Shown here piece after piece: positions 43,083 through 52,482 of a DNA stretch of 64,000 nucleotides. Every line of letters starts with the position of its first letter. The stretch's first letter is position 1. The DNA comes from Paenibacillus albus. Its GTDB lineage: Bacteria; Bacillota; Bacilli; Paenibacillales; Paenibacillaceae. The stretch covers positions 6,000,001 through 6,064,000 of the forward strand of contig NZ_CP034437.1 in assembly GCF_003952225.1 (NCBI RefSeq). The letters run 5' to 3'. A program made the translations under genes and the position numbers. The notes under the pieces are model-generated. The model was not told the DNA's origin. It was given only the letters and a program-made list of their open reading frames with translations, and searched no databases.

Positions 43083-44762
43083 TTATTTCTTCTTGCTGTC
43101 GTATGCTTTTTGATAGATATCCAAGTAATGGGTCAGGTTCAAGCCATCAAAGCCTTTCACATAGCTGTCCCACTCGGAATCCGTCAGCTTCTTGGAGCCT
43201 GTAACGAACTGCGCCATATTGGAGCGAATGTATTCATTGATCTGTGTACGGAGCATAATGGTTTCCTTCGCGTCGTTCTCATCCATGAAGATCGTAAGCG
43301 GGAACGTCTCTTCCGGCTGCTTGTTCTCGTAGTTTTTCGCCGTTTCGGTGAAGAGTCGGAACTCATAGCCTTGCTGAGAGAACATATCGGCTGGAGCTGT
43401 CCAAGACTCGCGAATCGCGCGTGTCCGTCTCGTGATGCCCATTTGATCCCATGTATCGTTGAACGTCGTCTCTGTCGAATCCCAATATTTTGGCTTCAGG
43501 CTGTATTTAGCAGGATTGCCGTGAACATCCTTCTCGCCATCCTTCGCCTTCTCCCAATAATTGCCCTCAAGTCCATATTCGTTCATGATGGCGTACTCTT
43601 CGGAGTACATATAATCTGCCATCTTGATCGCCGCTATAGCTTCTTCCTCCGAAGCCTTGTTCGTGATGGCGAACTGTCCGTTGCCATATGCCTTGTAGTA
43701 GCCGGAATATGCGACTCCACCTGGACCTTTAAGCGGCGGTACCGTTACATAATCCTTATGGCGAGTCTGTCCATCTGCCAAGCTGAAGGCCATGCCGATA
43801 TGACCGGCAGTCACGCTGCCGACGATGTTGTCGCCTTCTTTGTTGCCCACTTGCGCCATTTGGTCGATATTCTGCGTGAATGCTTCTTTATCGATCAAGC
43901 CTTCGCTGAAGAGCTTGTTAATGTAGGTCAGACCGTCGCGCCACTCCGGCTGATTAGCGGAGAGCTGCACTTTACCGTCCTTCAAGTAGAAGAAGTCTTC
44001 GTCATTATCATAAATAAAGCCGTTCATTAAGAAATTGGAAGGAATCGCATGCCAGGTGTTGAATGCGCCTGTCAGAGGAATCTCATCCGCTTTGCCATTT
44101 CCGTTTGGATCCTGTGTCTTGAACGCTTTGAGCACATTGTAATATTCTTCCGTCGTCGTCGGCATTTGGAGACCTAGCTTATCCAGCCATGTCTTGTTAA
44201 TCCACAGCTTCTGCGAATACCAGCAATGGAAGCAATCATTAATATGCGGGAGGGAATAAATGTTACCATCAGGCGCAGTAATCGCATCCTTCAGATCCTT
44301 ATCCTCGTTGAACGCACGCTTGATTTCATCGCCATATTTGTCGATCAGATCGTTGAGCGGTCTTAGAATGCCCTGCTTACCATAATCGATTTGCTCCGCC
44401 TGGGTGAAGTCTCCTGAGAGGAAGACCGCCGGATAATCGCCGCTTGCCAGAATCAGCTTCTTCTTATCCGCTGCGTTGGCGCTTGGCGTAGCATCGAACT
44501 TGAATTTAATATTAAGCTTGTTCTCCGTAAACTTTGTTACTTCATTCGTATTAATGTCCTCGATCTTAGGCGAAACGGAGATGAATGTATTCAGCGTGAC
44601 GGTTTTCCCAGAATCGACCTTATTGCCCGATCCATCGTTCGTTCCAGTACTGCCGCTATTGCTCGTATTGCCTCCATTGTCGTTGTTGCTTCCGCATGCT
44701 GTGATGATTAAAGCGATCATGACTAACAAAGCTAGCATTTTCGAACTTCTATTCACCTTCAA
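43083..44762 (-). CDS. Carbohydrate ABC transporter substrate-binding lipoprotein (LipO/YtcQ-like)
   Basis: A 559-residue lipoprotein (lipobox ITAC) with an acidic Asn/Gly/Ser-rich tether after the Cys. The length and Asp/Trp-rich body (LWINKTWLDKLGLQMPTT, ALKTQDPNGNGKADEIPL) are those of the large Paenibacillus extracellular solute-binding proteins linked to oligosaccharide uptake; the DPNGNGKADEIP segment is typical of a Ca-binding loop. The start is TTG 44762, eight bases behind GAGGAGG. Third gene of an importer whose two permeases precede it; no dedicated ATPase is present, so a shared MsmX-type ATPase is probably used. Confidence 0.9.
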   Translation of the reverse strand: MKVNRSSKMLALLVMIALIITACGSNNDNGGNTSNSGSTGTNDGSGNKVDSGKTVTLNTFISVSPKIEDINTNEVTKFTENKLNIKFKFDATPSANAADKKKLILASGDYPAVFLSGDFTQAEQIDYGKQGILRPLNDLIDKYGDEIKRAFNEDKDLKDAITAPDGNIYSLPHINDCFHCWYSQKLWINKTWLDKLGLQMPTTTEEYYNVLKAFKTQDPNGNGKADEIPLTGAFNTWHAIPSNFLMNGFIYDNDEDFFYLKDGKVQLSANQPEWRDGLTYINKLFSEGLIDKEAFTQNIDQMAQVGNKEGDNIVGSVTAGHIGMAFSLADGQTRHKDYVTVPPLKGPGGVAYSGYYKAYGNGQFAITNKASEEEAIAAIKMADYMYSEEYAIMNEYGLEGNYWEKAKDGEKDVHGNPAKYSLKPKYWDSTETTFNDTWDQMGITRRTRAIRESWTAPADMFSQQGYEFRLFTETAKNYENKQPEETFPLTIFMDENDAKETIMLRTQINEYIRSNMAQFVTGSKKLTDSEWDSYVKGFDGLNLTHYLDIYQKAYDSKKK

Positions 44763-44870
44763 AGCAGACGCCTCCTCAATGATTATCATCTTAACACGCT
44801 TCATTCTTCTCGCACATGATCCGTTACAGCTAGCCGAGCATTCTTCACCTCCACAACCGAATAAGGTTGA

Positions 44871-45770
44871 CTATCCTTTCAGTGAGCCGATCAGAATGCC
44901 TTGTACAAAATACTTCTGCACAAACGGGTAGATGGCGAGTATCGGCACTGTAGCGACAACGATAAGCGAGAATTTCAGCAGGTCACGCAGCCCCTGCATC
45001 GCAGCCATCTTATTCGCATCCACCATCATGCTTGAGTCAATGGAATTCAGAATAAGAATATTCCGCAGCACAATTTGAAGAGGGAAGAGCCCTTGGGATT
45101 TCAAGAAAATAAGTGCTTCAAAGTAGGCATTCCAATGCCCGACCGCATACATGAGCACCAGTACGGCGAGAATCGGCTTCGACAATGGTATGACGACCCG
45201 CCATAGGAAGCCTATATCCGTGCAGCCGTCGAGCTCCGCGGCTTCCCCAAGCTCCTTCGGTATGCTGGACTGAAAGAACGTGCGTGCGATTATGACCTGC
45301 CAAACCGCCATTGCGCCAGGGAGCAGCATGGCCCATCTCGTATCAAGAATGCCAACATTTTTCACCGTTAAGTAGTATGGAATCAGCCCGCCGCTGAACA
45401 TCATCGTTATGACCAGAAGGACCATGATGATATGTCGACCGTAAAACGTAGATTTGGAGATCGGGTAAGCTAGCATGATGGTCAAGCATACGTTGATCAA
45501 GACCCCGAACACCGTATAGAAGAGCGAATTGCCGTATCCCGTCATGATTTGCGGGTTGGAGAAGATCGCCTTATAACCAGCTAAGCTAAAGTCCACCGGC
45601 AATAGCCATACTCTTCCGCTGATTACCGCTTGAGGCGAACTGAAGGAAGAGCTGAGAATATAGATGAGCGGATAGAGCACAGCCAGCAGGATAATCGACA
45701 AGAAAGCATAGATCAGCGTCAAAAACAGCTTATCTCCGAACGATTCTCGAATTGCGTTTGTACGCGCCAC
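44871..45770 (-). CDS. Carbohydrate ABC transporter permease (YtcP/LplC-like)
   Basis: A 299-residue permease with six hydrophobic segments and the coupling signature EAAELDGCTDIGFLWRVVIPLS. The C-terminus (IGSLKG) is usual for this family. The start is GTG 45770 with AGGAGG nine bases upstream; a longer frame would overlap the preceding permease. The upstream permease stops 13 bases before it, so the two are translated from one message. Works with the other permease and the lipoprotein. Confidence 0.92.
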   Translation of the reverse strand: MARTNAIRESFGDKLFLTLIYAFLSIILLAVLYPLIYILSSSFSSPQAVISGRVWLLPVDFSLAGYKAIFSNPQIMTGYGNSLFYTVFGVLINVCLTIMLAYPISKSTFYGRHIIMVLLVITMMFSGGLIPYYLTVKNVGILDTRWAMLLPGAMAVWQVIIARTFFQSSIPKELGEAAELDGCTDIGFLWRVVIPLSKPILAVLVLMYAVGHWNAYFEALIFLKSQGLFPLQIVLRNILILNSIDSSMMVDANKMAAMQGLRDLLKFSLIVVATVPILAIYPFVQKYFVQGILIGSLKG

Positions 45771-45783
45771 GTTTGTACGCCTC

Positions 45784-46770
45784 CTACCATAAGCTGCTCT
45801 CTGATACGCGCCTAGCAAAATAGTTGACGCTGAGCAGCAGAATGAGATTGATGACCGAATTGAATAAATCGACTGCAGCAGAGAAGCTGAAATTCGCACC
45901 AAGCAGACCGATCTTATACACGTAGGTCGAGATGACCTCCGAAGTGCTTGTGTTAAGCGGATTTTGCATCAAATAAATCTTCTCGAAGCCAACGTTCATG
46001 ATCTGCCCGACGTTCAAAATGAGCAAAATCGTCGCTGCAGGCATAATTCCGGGAATATCGATGTGCCATACCTTCTGGATACGCGATGCCCCGTCTACCC
46101 TGGCCGCTTCATACAAATCGGTATTGATGCCGGCTAGAGCTGCCAAATAGATGACGGCGCCGTATCCAATCCCTTGCCATACATTCGACCATACGAAGAT
46201 GCTGCTGAAGTAGCTCGGAACGCCCATGAAGTTAACGGCCTCTTGCCCAAATGCGCTCAATATATGATCGATAAAGCCAAGCCTTGGAGAGAGGAACAAT
46301 ATAATCATAGAAACCATGACAATCGTCGAAATGAAGTAAGGTGCGAACGTCACCATTTGAACGAACCGCTTGAAGCGCATGCTCCGCACCTCGTTGAGCG
46401 CTAGCGCCAAAATGATCGGTGCCGGAAATCCGACGATCAGCGAGTAAGTACTAATGATAAGCGTGTTCTTAATCAGCATCCAAAAGTTCGGCGACTTAAA
46501 GAACGTATTGAAATTTGCTAAACCAACCCATTCGCTGCCGAGAATGCCTCGTACCGGACTGAATTCTCGAAAGGCGATTTGAGCACCGTACATCGGGATA
46601 TATTTGAAAATAACCAGATACGCAAGCGGGAGCAGAACAAGCAGATAGAGCTGCCAATGCCGCTTAATGCGTTTTCCCCGATCCCTCAGCAGGAGCAAGC
46701 TGCCGCTGGTGCGGGCTTCCGTTTTCTCCCTTTCGATGACTCCTGTCGATGAAGACATGCTTTCACTCAC
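45784..46770 (-). CDS. Sugar ABC transporter permease (LplB-like)
   Basis: A 328-residue permease, six hydrophobic segments, with an N-terminal charged tail. It carries the motif EAARVDGASRIQKVWHIDIP and other LplB segments (KYIPMYGAQIAFREFSPVRG, then NTLIISTYSLIVGFPAPIIL). The start is uncertain: GTG 46770 sits one base behind GGGGA, and ATG four codons in is 13 bases away. First gene of the importer operon; upstream is the terminator of the AraC sensor gene, so a promoter must lie within 46771-46950, although I could not define one. Confidence 0.92.
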   Translation of the reverse strand: MSESMSSSTGVIEREKTEARTSGSLLLLRDRGKRIKRHWQLYLLVLLPLAYLVIFKYIPMYGAQIAFREFSPVRGILGSEWVGLANFNTFFKSPNFWMLIKNTLIISTYSLIVGFPAPIILALALNEVRSMRFKRFVQMVTFAPYFISTIVMVSMIILFLSPRLGFIDHILSAFGQEAVNFMGVPSYFSSIFVWSNVWQGIGYGAVIYLAALAGINTDLYEAARVDGASRIQKVWHIDIPGIMPAATILLILNVGQIMNVGFEKIYLMQNPLNTSTSEVISTYVYKIGLLGANFSFSAAVDLFNSVINLILLLSVNYFARRVSESSLW

Positions 46771-46950
46771 ATCCCCTATATGAAGTTTTGACCTTGATTG
46801 CTTTCAACGATAATGGACATCGGACATAGCGGGCAACAACCACTAATCCAGCTGAGGTTCATTTTTCTAAAGCCGCGCCATTGCTGGGTTTCGGCGCATG
46901 CCGCTCAACTTTCCGCAGAACGCTCATCTTTCCGTTTCTAGCCCGCGAGC

Positions 46951-46999
46951 AAAAAAAAGACCGCTCACAAGCAGCAATTCTGCTTCTTGTGAAACGGTC
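46951..46999 (-). terminator. Rho-independent terminator after the AraC sensor-regulator
   Basis: Stem segments GACCG and CACAAG pair with CTTGTG and CGGTC, followed by eight T residues on the minus strand. Confidence 0.75.
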
Positions 47000-47009
47000 C
47001 TTATCATCG

Positions 47010-49214
47010 TTACATCGCATGACGTTTACGGAAGTCGACTGGTGATATACCTTCCACTTTGCGGAAGACACGTCTGAACGTTGCCGCGTTCACGTAGCCG
47101 ACATGCTCGCCGACTTCCTGAATCGAATTCGCCTGCTCGAGCAGCCGCTTCTTCGCTTCGGAAATTCGCAGCTGCGACAAGTAATCAAGAAAATTCTCGC
47201 CAAACTCTTCTTTAAACAGCTGGCTAATATATTTGGCGCTTATGCCGAATTTATCTGCGAGATATTCAAGGGATAGCTCCGAATTAGAGAAATGATGGCC
47301 GATATAGCCTCTAATATCCTGCAAGAGCTGGTGATGCATGCGCTCACTGTACAATTGTCCAATCTGATCGGCATACGTTTGCAGTGCCAACCGGCAGAAA
47401 CTTTGCAGCTCATCGAGCGTATCGAACTCTTCTATGATTTCACGCAAGGATCCAGATGTTTCTGACTTCCATACGTCATAATAATCTTTGGAGGCTTGTG
47501 ACAGCTGAAGATCCATATGTGCGACAAAGTAACGGCATAGCTCGGTAATTTCACTCTTAGGCAAGCAGCAGCTTCGCATACCGCTAAACATGGAGTCGAA
47601 GCTCTCCTGCCAGTTCTCTTCGTGGAGACGGAAATGCTGAATAAGCCGGTGAATCGCCTGCAGATGCGTATTTGTGGTTTTCACCGTCGCCACTTGCTGC
47701 GTATCGCTGTAGTGGATTACACGGTTGTGGCCTAACGCCGCCTTAAACGTCAGCGCCTCCAAGGCTTGTTTATTGGACACTCCCGCTAGATCTGCACCTG
47801 CAGCAGCCTCCCCAAGGCCAATTGTTACGGTGAAAGCTAAATGCTGGTGAATCCATGTAGTAATTCGTTCACATATCTCCTCTGCCTCTTCCTTCGAGGA
47901 ATCCGGCAGAAACAGCAGACCTGTCATCTGCAGCGTTGATGTCCAATCCAGCCAGATCGAAATGCCATGTTGTGTGAACAATTCATGGGTGGCACTGCTA
48001 ATGACGAACTTGAACAATGCCTGATCGCGGCTTATATACTGATTAAATATTTGCTCCGGTTGGTCGATTTCGATGACAAGTACCCGCTGCTTATCGTGCT
48101 CGGGCAACGCCGTCAAGTCAATGGCTTCCGACTGCATGCCTTTCTCGAAATGGAGCAGTTCCATAAAGAGAGTCTTTCGCTTGCTGATAGCCGATGCTTC
48201 GGCTTCCTTTCGAAAGAGCTTCGTCTGCTCGGCAAAATTATTGATCGCTGTTTCGATGAACGTAAACTCATCCACCGCCAGCCTTCCCAGCGACGGTTTT
48301 CCTGATCCAAATTGATCCTGAATCCGAAAAACAAGCTCTTCGATCGGTTTATAGTTTTTACGAGTGATATACACAATGAAGACACTGCCAGCTAAGAAAA
48401 TAAGCAATCCTAACACGAGCCATATACTCGATAAATTCGAGATTAAGCCTGCTACCTTGCCATTCACGACACCGCTCTCAACCGTCCACCCCGAATAGGG
48501 GGACGTCTGACTTGCCAGCACTTTACCTGATGTGTTCACCTCATCATGAATGAACAGTGGTTGGTTGCCGCGATCATACAACTGGACGAACGCTTGCTCA
48601 GGATTGTACATGTCTTTAATCAATGTGCGAAGAGAGGCCGCACTGACATTCACAACAATAAGTCCGTCCGCGTCACTGCCAACGGAAACTCGATGAACGA
48701 GACTTATGACACTTTTGGGCTTCTGCGCGACCAGCTCATGATAGGACCGAATGGAGCTCCACGTAGAAGTATGGCTTTCCTTGCTATACTGCTGGCTGCG
48801 AATGAACGCGATATCTTGGAAATCATCCATCTTCGTTGTCTTCCCGGAGAAGACAATGCCGTCTTTGTAGCGAACCAAATAATAGGAGTCAATGATCGAC
48901 ATCTCATGCTGCATTTGCTGCATTCGATTGACAATTTGATAGTTAAGAAACACATTTTCATTCCCATCGGCGAAGAAGAAATCGCTCAGCAGCTTGCTGG
49001 ATACCAGTTCACGAATCATCATCGTGTCCAGCGTCTTTAAGCTGACATCGACCGTCTGGAGCAGCTGGCCTACGAAGACCTTACTGGCTTCCTTAGTATT
49101 ACGGTTATTCTGCTCGACAAGCGTCTGGAAGAAGACGAAGAAGAGAAAAGAGAACATGATAAAGAAGATCGGCAAATAGGACCATATCATTCTTCGCAGC
49201 CATGTACGGTTCAA
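47010..49214 (-). CDS. Membrane-bound AraC family sensor-regulator (YesS-like)
   Basis: A 734-residue regulator: an N-terminal membrane segment (~10-30), an extracellular sensor of ~240 residues, a second membrane segment (~270-290), a cytoplasmic linker and a C-terminal AraC DNA-binding domain (last ~100 residues; LSLEYLADKFGISAKYISQLFK and IQEVGEHVGYVNAATFRRVF). Such proteins detect extracellular sugars and control adjacent transport or hydrolase genes; the importer lies immediately downstream. Start TTG 49214 with AAGGA ten bases upstream; Met 9 is an alternative. Its own terminator separates it from the importer. Confidence 0.88.
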   Translation of the reverse strand: MNRTWLRRMIWSYLPIFFIMFSFLFFVFFQTLVEQNNRNTKEASKVFVGQLLQTVDVSLKTLDTMMIRELVSSKLLSDFFFADGNENVFLNYQIVNRMQQMQHEMSIIDSYYLVRYKDGIVFSGKTTKMDDFQDIAFIRSQQYSKESHTSTWSSIRSYHELVAQKPKSVISLVHRVSVGSDADGLIVVNVSAASLRTLIKDMYNPEQAFVQLYDRGNQPLFIHDEVNTSGKVLASQTSPYSGWTVESGVVNGKVAGLISNLSSIWLVLGLLIFLAGSVFIVYITRKNYKPIEELVFRIQDQFGSGKPSLGRLAVDEFTFIETAINNFAEQTKLFRKEAEASAISKRKTLFMELLHFEKGMQSEAIDLTALPEHDKQRVLVIEIDQPEQIFNQYISRDQALFKFVISSATHELFTQHGISIWLDWTSTLQMTGLLFLPDSSKEEAEEICERITTWIHQHLAFTVTIGLGEAAAGADLAGVSNKQALEALTFKAALGHNRVIHYSDTQQVATVKTTNTHLQAIHRLIQHFRLHEENWQESFDSMFSGMRSCCLPKSEITELCRYFVAHMDLQLSQASKDYYDVWKSETSGSLREIIEEFDTLDELQSFCRLALQTYADQIGQLYSERMHHQLLQDIRGYIGHHFSNSELSLEYLADKFGISAKYISQLFKEEFGENFLDYLSQLRISEAKKRLLEQANSIQEVGEHVGYVNAATFRRVFRKVEGISPVDFRKRHAM

Positions 49215-49342
49215 ACAGCATCATTCCTTTAAAGGAAGTTTGCGAGTATTCATGGTGAAATTGCAAATGTAACCGCATTCATTATCTCTCATTATACTCA
49301 CTGCTGTAATCAACGTCCATGCAACTATTGGCAGTAATTGTA

Positions 49343-50962
49343 TCAACCAGCCCGAAAAATATATTTAGGTCCTTTCTCGCCAGCAAGCTGAATCAAATCG
49401 TTATCGCTAAGCGCATATGGCTTATACGGGATCATCATATCCCCATTCAACGTACTGCCGTTGCGGGAGCCCATATCCTTAGCAGACCAGCTCCCCTTGC
49501 TGTTGATAAGCTCAAGATGAGCTCTCGAGATTCCATTCGAGGTGTCTGCATATTGCACACCTTCTGCCAGTCTTCCAATAATAAAATGCTGCTGCGTAAG
49601 CTTAATCCGCTCCGCCCCTGCACCCAATTGGCGTTCAAGCGATGGCATAGCCCCATCAGCTGCTTCTGCTCCTCCTGGCGTACTATTTTCACGGCCTAAC
49701 AATACCGTTGCATCACGAGTTGCTGGCTGCTGATAGATCGGTTCGCGCGCAACGCTGGTCTCCGGTTCATTCGGCTGCTTATTGAAAGACAAACGCTCCG
49801 ATAATGGTGGAGTTTCGCTGCCTGATGCCGCTGCCTCCATATTGGCCAAATGCTGCTGTGCCGGCGTCTTCTGTTTCTGCACCGGAGGCGATTTGTAAGC
49901 CAGCTTGCCGAGCAGCCGGGAGTCAGGCGTGAAGCTGTCTTCCTCCATCCATTCACTCTTCTGCTGTGCCCAGCCTGTTTCATGGTCAGCTGCAGGCTTG
50001 CTCTTCTTCTGACGGAATACGAGCAGTATCGCAATTGCCAGAGCCGTTAATCCGCTGCTCATGAGCAAGCTTGTGCGGGATGGCTCCACCATATACAGAT
50101 ACCTCCAAATCAAGCCATTCACAAGCACGAAAACTGCTCCAATAATCCATTTGGTTCGCGTAGCCGACTCTACTGCTTGCTCGGACTCGGACTCTTGAAG
50201 CTGTTCAGCCGATGGCGGCTTATGCTCGAGCTCCTCAGGCAAACGGGTTTCCGATACCTTTGTCTGGTTTATCGTTCGAACTTTAAGAAGCTCACGCCGT
50301 TCTGCTTCTGCAACAGCTGGATGCCCAAGGGCATGATCCGGTTCGAATACAATCGCTTCCATTCCCTCTTGTCGCTGAGCCTGGTAGCCGTCACCTAGCA
50401 GCGATAACAGCGTCTGTCTTAGGCTAGTCCACGAAACATACTCATGTCGCAAATGCTGGAACACACGTTGAAGTCCCGCACCATCCGGCTGATCAATGAC
50501 ACTGACAAAACGAACCGCCATCGCAAGCACGGCTTCACCTGCCGATGTGACCATCCGCTCACCTCGCAGCGGTACGTACACAAGCGAAATATTATCCCAG
50601 CTATCGCCTATAAAAATATATTGTTCGTGCAGCAGGAAGTTGTCCGCTCTCAGCATATAATGCCGGCAGTCGTCGAGTGTTTCTACAATCGCGAGCAGCA
50701 CCGTATAGAATTCCTGCATAGACAGCTGCTGCGTCTGAAGCCGGTGCAGCATCATTCTCTTGCCGGTAAATAGATATCTGAATGTAACTTGACCATCCAG
50801 ATCCATCCACTCCACTGGGAGCAGCATCGGAATGCGCTGGCTCTGCAGCATTTGAATCTCCAACTGATCAAGCCTCTCCCTCGTTATTCCAGACTCCAGA
50901 TCAACTATCAATTCATTGCCGCGGCTCATTGCAAAATCAATCTTTAGCTCGTCCATCAGCAT
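49343..50962 (-). CDS. DUF6382 + FHA domain protein, last gene of the Tad operon
   Basis: A 539-residue protein. Residues ~1-180 fit DUF6382, the middle has two hydrophobic segments (~275-290 and ~303-318), then a ~120-residue low-complexity stretch, and residues ~450-539 are an FHA domain (FIIGRL, RAHLELINSKGSWSAKDMGSRNGSTLNG), which binds phosphothreonine peptides. FHA proteins often regulate secretion machines through Ser/Thr kinases. GGAGG is nine bases before ATG. It follows the prepilin peptidase gene by 21 bases and closes the pilus operon. I see no clear terminator in the 128 bases after it. Confidence 0.85.
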   Translation of the reverse strand: MLMDELKIDFAMSRGNELIVDLESGITRERLDQLEIQMLQSQRIPMLLPVEWMDLDGQVTFRYLFTGKRMMLHRLQTQQLSMQEFYTVLLAIVETLDDCRHYMLRADNFLLHEQYIFIGDSWDNISLVYVPLRGERMVTSAGEAVLAMAVRFVSVIDQPDGAGLQRVFQHLRHEYVSWTSLRQTLLSLLGDGYQAQRQEGMEAIVFEPDHALGHPAVAEAERRELLKVRTINQTKVSETRLPEELEHKPPSAEQLQESESEQAVESATRTKWIIGAVFVLVNGLIWRYLYMVEPSRTSLLMSSGLTALAIAILLVFRQKKSKPAADHETGWAQQKSEWMEEDSFTPDSRLLGKLAYKSPPVQKQKTPAQQHLANMEAAASGSETPPLSERLSFNKQPNEPETSVAREPIYQQPATRDATVLLGRENSTPGGAEAADGAMPSLERQLGAGAERIKLTQQHFIIGRLAEGVQYADTSNGISRAHLELINSKGSWSAKDMGSRNGSTLNGDMMIPYKPYALSDNDLIQLAGEKGPKYIFRAG

Positions 50963-50983
50963 CGCTTGTCCCTCCTCTCTTCA

Positions 50984-51469
50984 CTAAGAAGCTATGAAAT
51001 ACCATGCTGTTATGACTCCAGGCACGACCGCGATCATGAACGGAAATCGCGTTCCTTCCGTCTTACTCGTAACGAGTACGGAGACGATGCCTAACATCAA
51101 CCTTTTCCTTGGTGTCTTGTTGAAGGCAAGCATCAGCACGCCGAGCAATCCGCCGTACAGGACGGAACTTGTCAAGACATGAAGAACGTTAACCGCGCCA
51201 ATTAGCGCTCCCAGTGCTGCAAAAAACTTCACGTCCCCTGCTCCTATGCCGCGCAATGCATATAAGATAAGCAGCGGCAGCAGTCCTGCAAGCGCGCCAA
51301 GAAGCGAATAACCGACTCCGTTTAGCCCTTCAGCAATCAAGTGATACAATACGCCTGCCCCCAAGAATGAAACAGTCAGTTTATTGGGAATTCGCATCGA
51401 CCTTATATCGCTTATGAAAGCAGCAGCTACGAGCAGAACAACCATCGTACTTACAACTATGCCTCCCAT
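50984..51469 (-). CDS. A24 family prepilin peptidase (TadV/CpaA-like)
   Basis: A 161-residue membrane protease with about five helices. The catalytic Asp pair is visible in ISDIRSMRIPNK and GIGAGDVKFFAALG, as in the prepilin peptidases. It lacks the N-methyltransferase part of PilD, as is usual for TadV/CpaA. It would process the Flp pilin and TadE-like pseudopilins of this operon. GGAGG precedes ATG by seven bases. Confidence 0.92.
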   Translation of the reverse strand: MGGIVVSTMVVLLVAAAFISDIRSMRIPNKLTVSFLGAGVLYHLIAEGLNGVGYSLLGALAGLLPLLILYALRGIGAGDVKFFAALGALIGAVNVLHVLTSSVLYGGLLGVLMLAFNKTPRKRLMLGIVSVLVTSKTEGTRFPFMIAVVPGVITAWYFIAS

Positions 51470-51486
51470 GCTTGATCCTCCGTTCC

Positions 51487-52482
51487 TTAATCAGCCTTCT
51501 TCTCAACGACAAAATGCCTCGCTGCTTTTGCCCCGTCGCTCGAAGATACAACGATTTCCCACACGCCCGGCGTCGTGTTGCCCGAAACAAGCCATGTCCA
51601 CTCCGCCATGCCGTCGTCTCCCGCATTCGTATTGCCAAGATGCTTCGCAACGCTCCTGCCGCTCTTATAGAGCACTTCAATGGACAGGCTTCTGCCCGGT
51701 GTTGTCTTCACGACTACTCTTGCTTTATTGCCGCGCTTGGCGGGAGTCGGCTCAATAAGCACGATCTGAATCGGAGCCATTTGACCTCCAGTTTCCCCAC
51801 TGCCAGACAACGATGGGACTGGGTCGCTGACCCATACCCTTTCTTCCGCTCTCTCCTTGAGCACGATTGCCTTCTTCGTGAAAGGAAATCCTAGCTTGAA
51901 GCTGTAAGAAGCCTCGATGAGGATATAGGCTTCCTGCTTGCTCTTCAAATCCGGCAGCGACAGCTTGCTAAGACGAAGCTGCTCCGGTTCAAGCACTGAT
52001 CCATCCGTCGCCCGTGCTAACAGCGGCTCGACAATCGAGCGGCCAATCTCTGTGGCAGCCGCATCTTCGACCGGCTTCCAATCTCCACGCAGCGCTGCCG
52101 CAAGAAGCGTGCCGGATGGCGGCGGAAGCCAGCTCTCTAGCTTGTCTGCCACCATACTTACTCCCGGCAGCTCCGCGAGAGACGGAGAAGGTGAATCCTT
52201 TTCTTCCTCTTGCCCTCCTACTCCTCCTTCGGCGTCGTCGCTTGTAGCAAACTTGTCCATGGCAAGCTCGACTGGATGAATATTCGCCGCGACTTCTCTC
52301 ACTGCTTGCGAGACGGCGCCGTGCAGCGCCATCTGTACCATGCTGAGCCTTATGAAACAGATCAAGAAAATAAATACCATAAGCACAGTCGGCATAATGA
52401 GCGAGGCTTCCAGCGTTATACTCCCGTCCTCACCTCGCCGCCTCTTATCCATAGAACCAACCGATTGTGCGGGTCGTTTCAT
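51487..52482 (-). CDS. TadE/G-like pseudopilin with ~330 residues
   Basis: An N-terminal tail of ~20 charged residues, then a GSITLEASLIMPTVLMVFIFLIC class-IV-type membrane segment (prepilin-like, E at +5 of the mature end), and an extracellular domain of about 280 residues with a C-terminal beta-rich segment. It would be processed by the neighbouring prepilin peptidase and act as a minor pilin. ATG 52482 has AGGGG seven bases upstream and overlaps the preceding gene by 38 bases, suggesting coupled translation. The extracellular part is not recognised. Confidence 0.78.
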   Translation of the reverse strand: MKRPAQSVGSMDKRRRGEDGSITLEASLIMPTVLMVFIFLICFIRLSMVQMALHGAVSQAVREVAANIHPVELAMDKFATSDDAEGGVGGQEEEKDSPSPSLAELPGVSMVADKLESWLPPPSGTLLAAALRGDWKPVEDAAATEIGRSIVEPLLARATDGSVLEPEQLRLSKLSLPDLKSKQEAYILIEASYSFKLGFPFTKKAIVLKERAEERVWVSDPVPSLSGSGETGGQMAPIQIVLIEPTPAKRGNKARVVVKTTPGRSLSIEVLYKSGRSVAKHLGNTNAGDDGMAEWTWLVSGNTTPGVWEIVVSSSDGAKAARHFVVEKKAD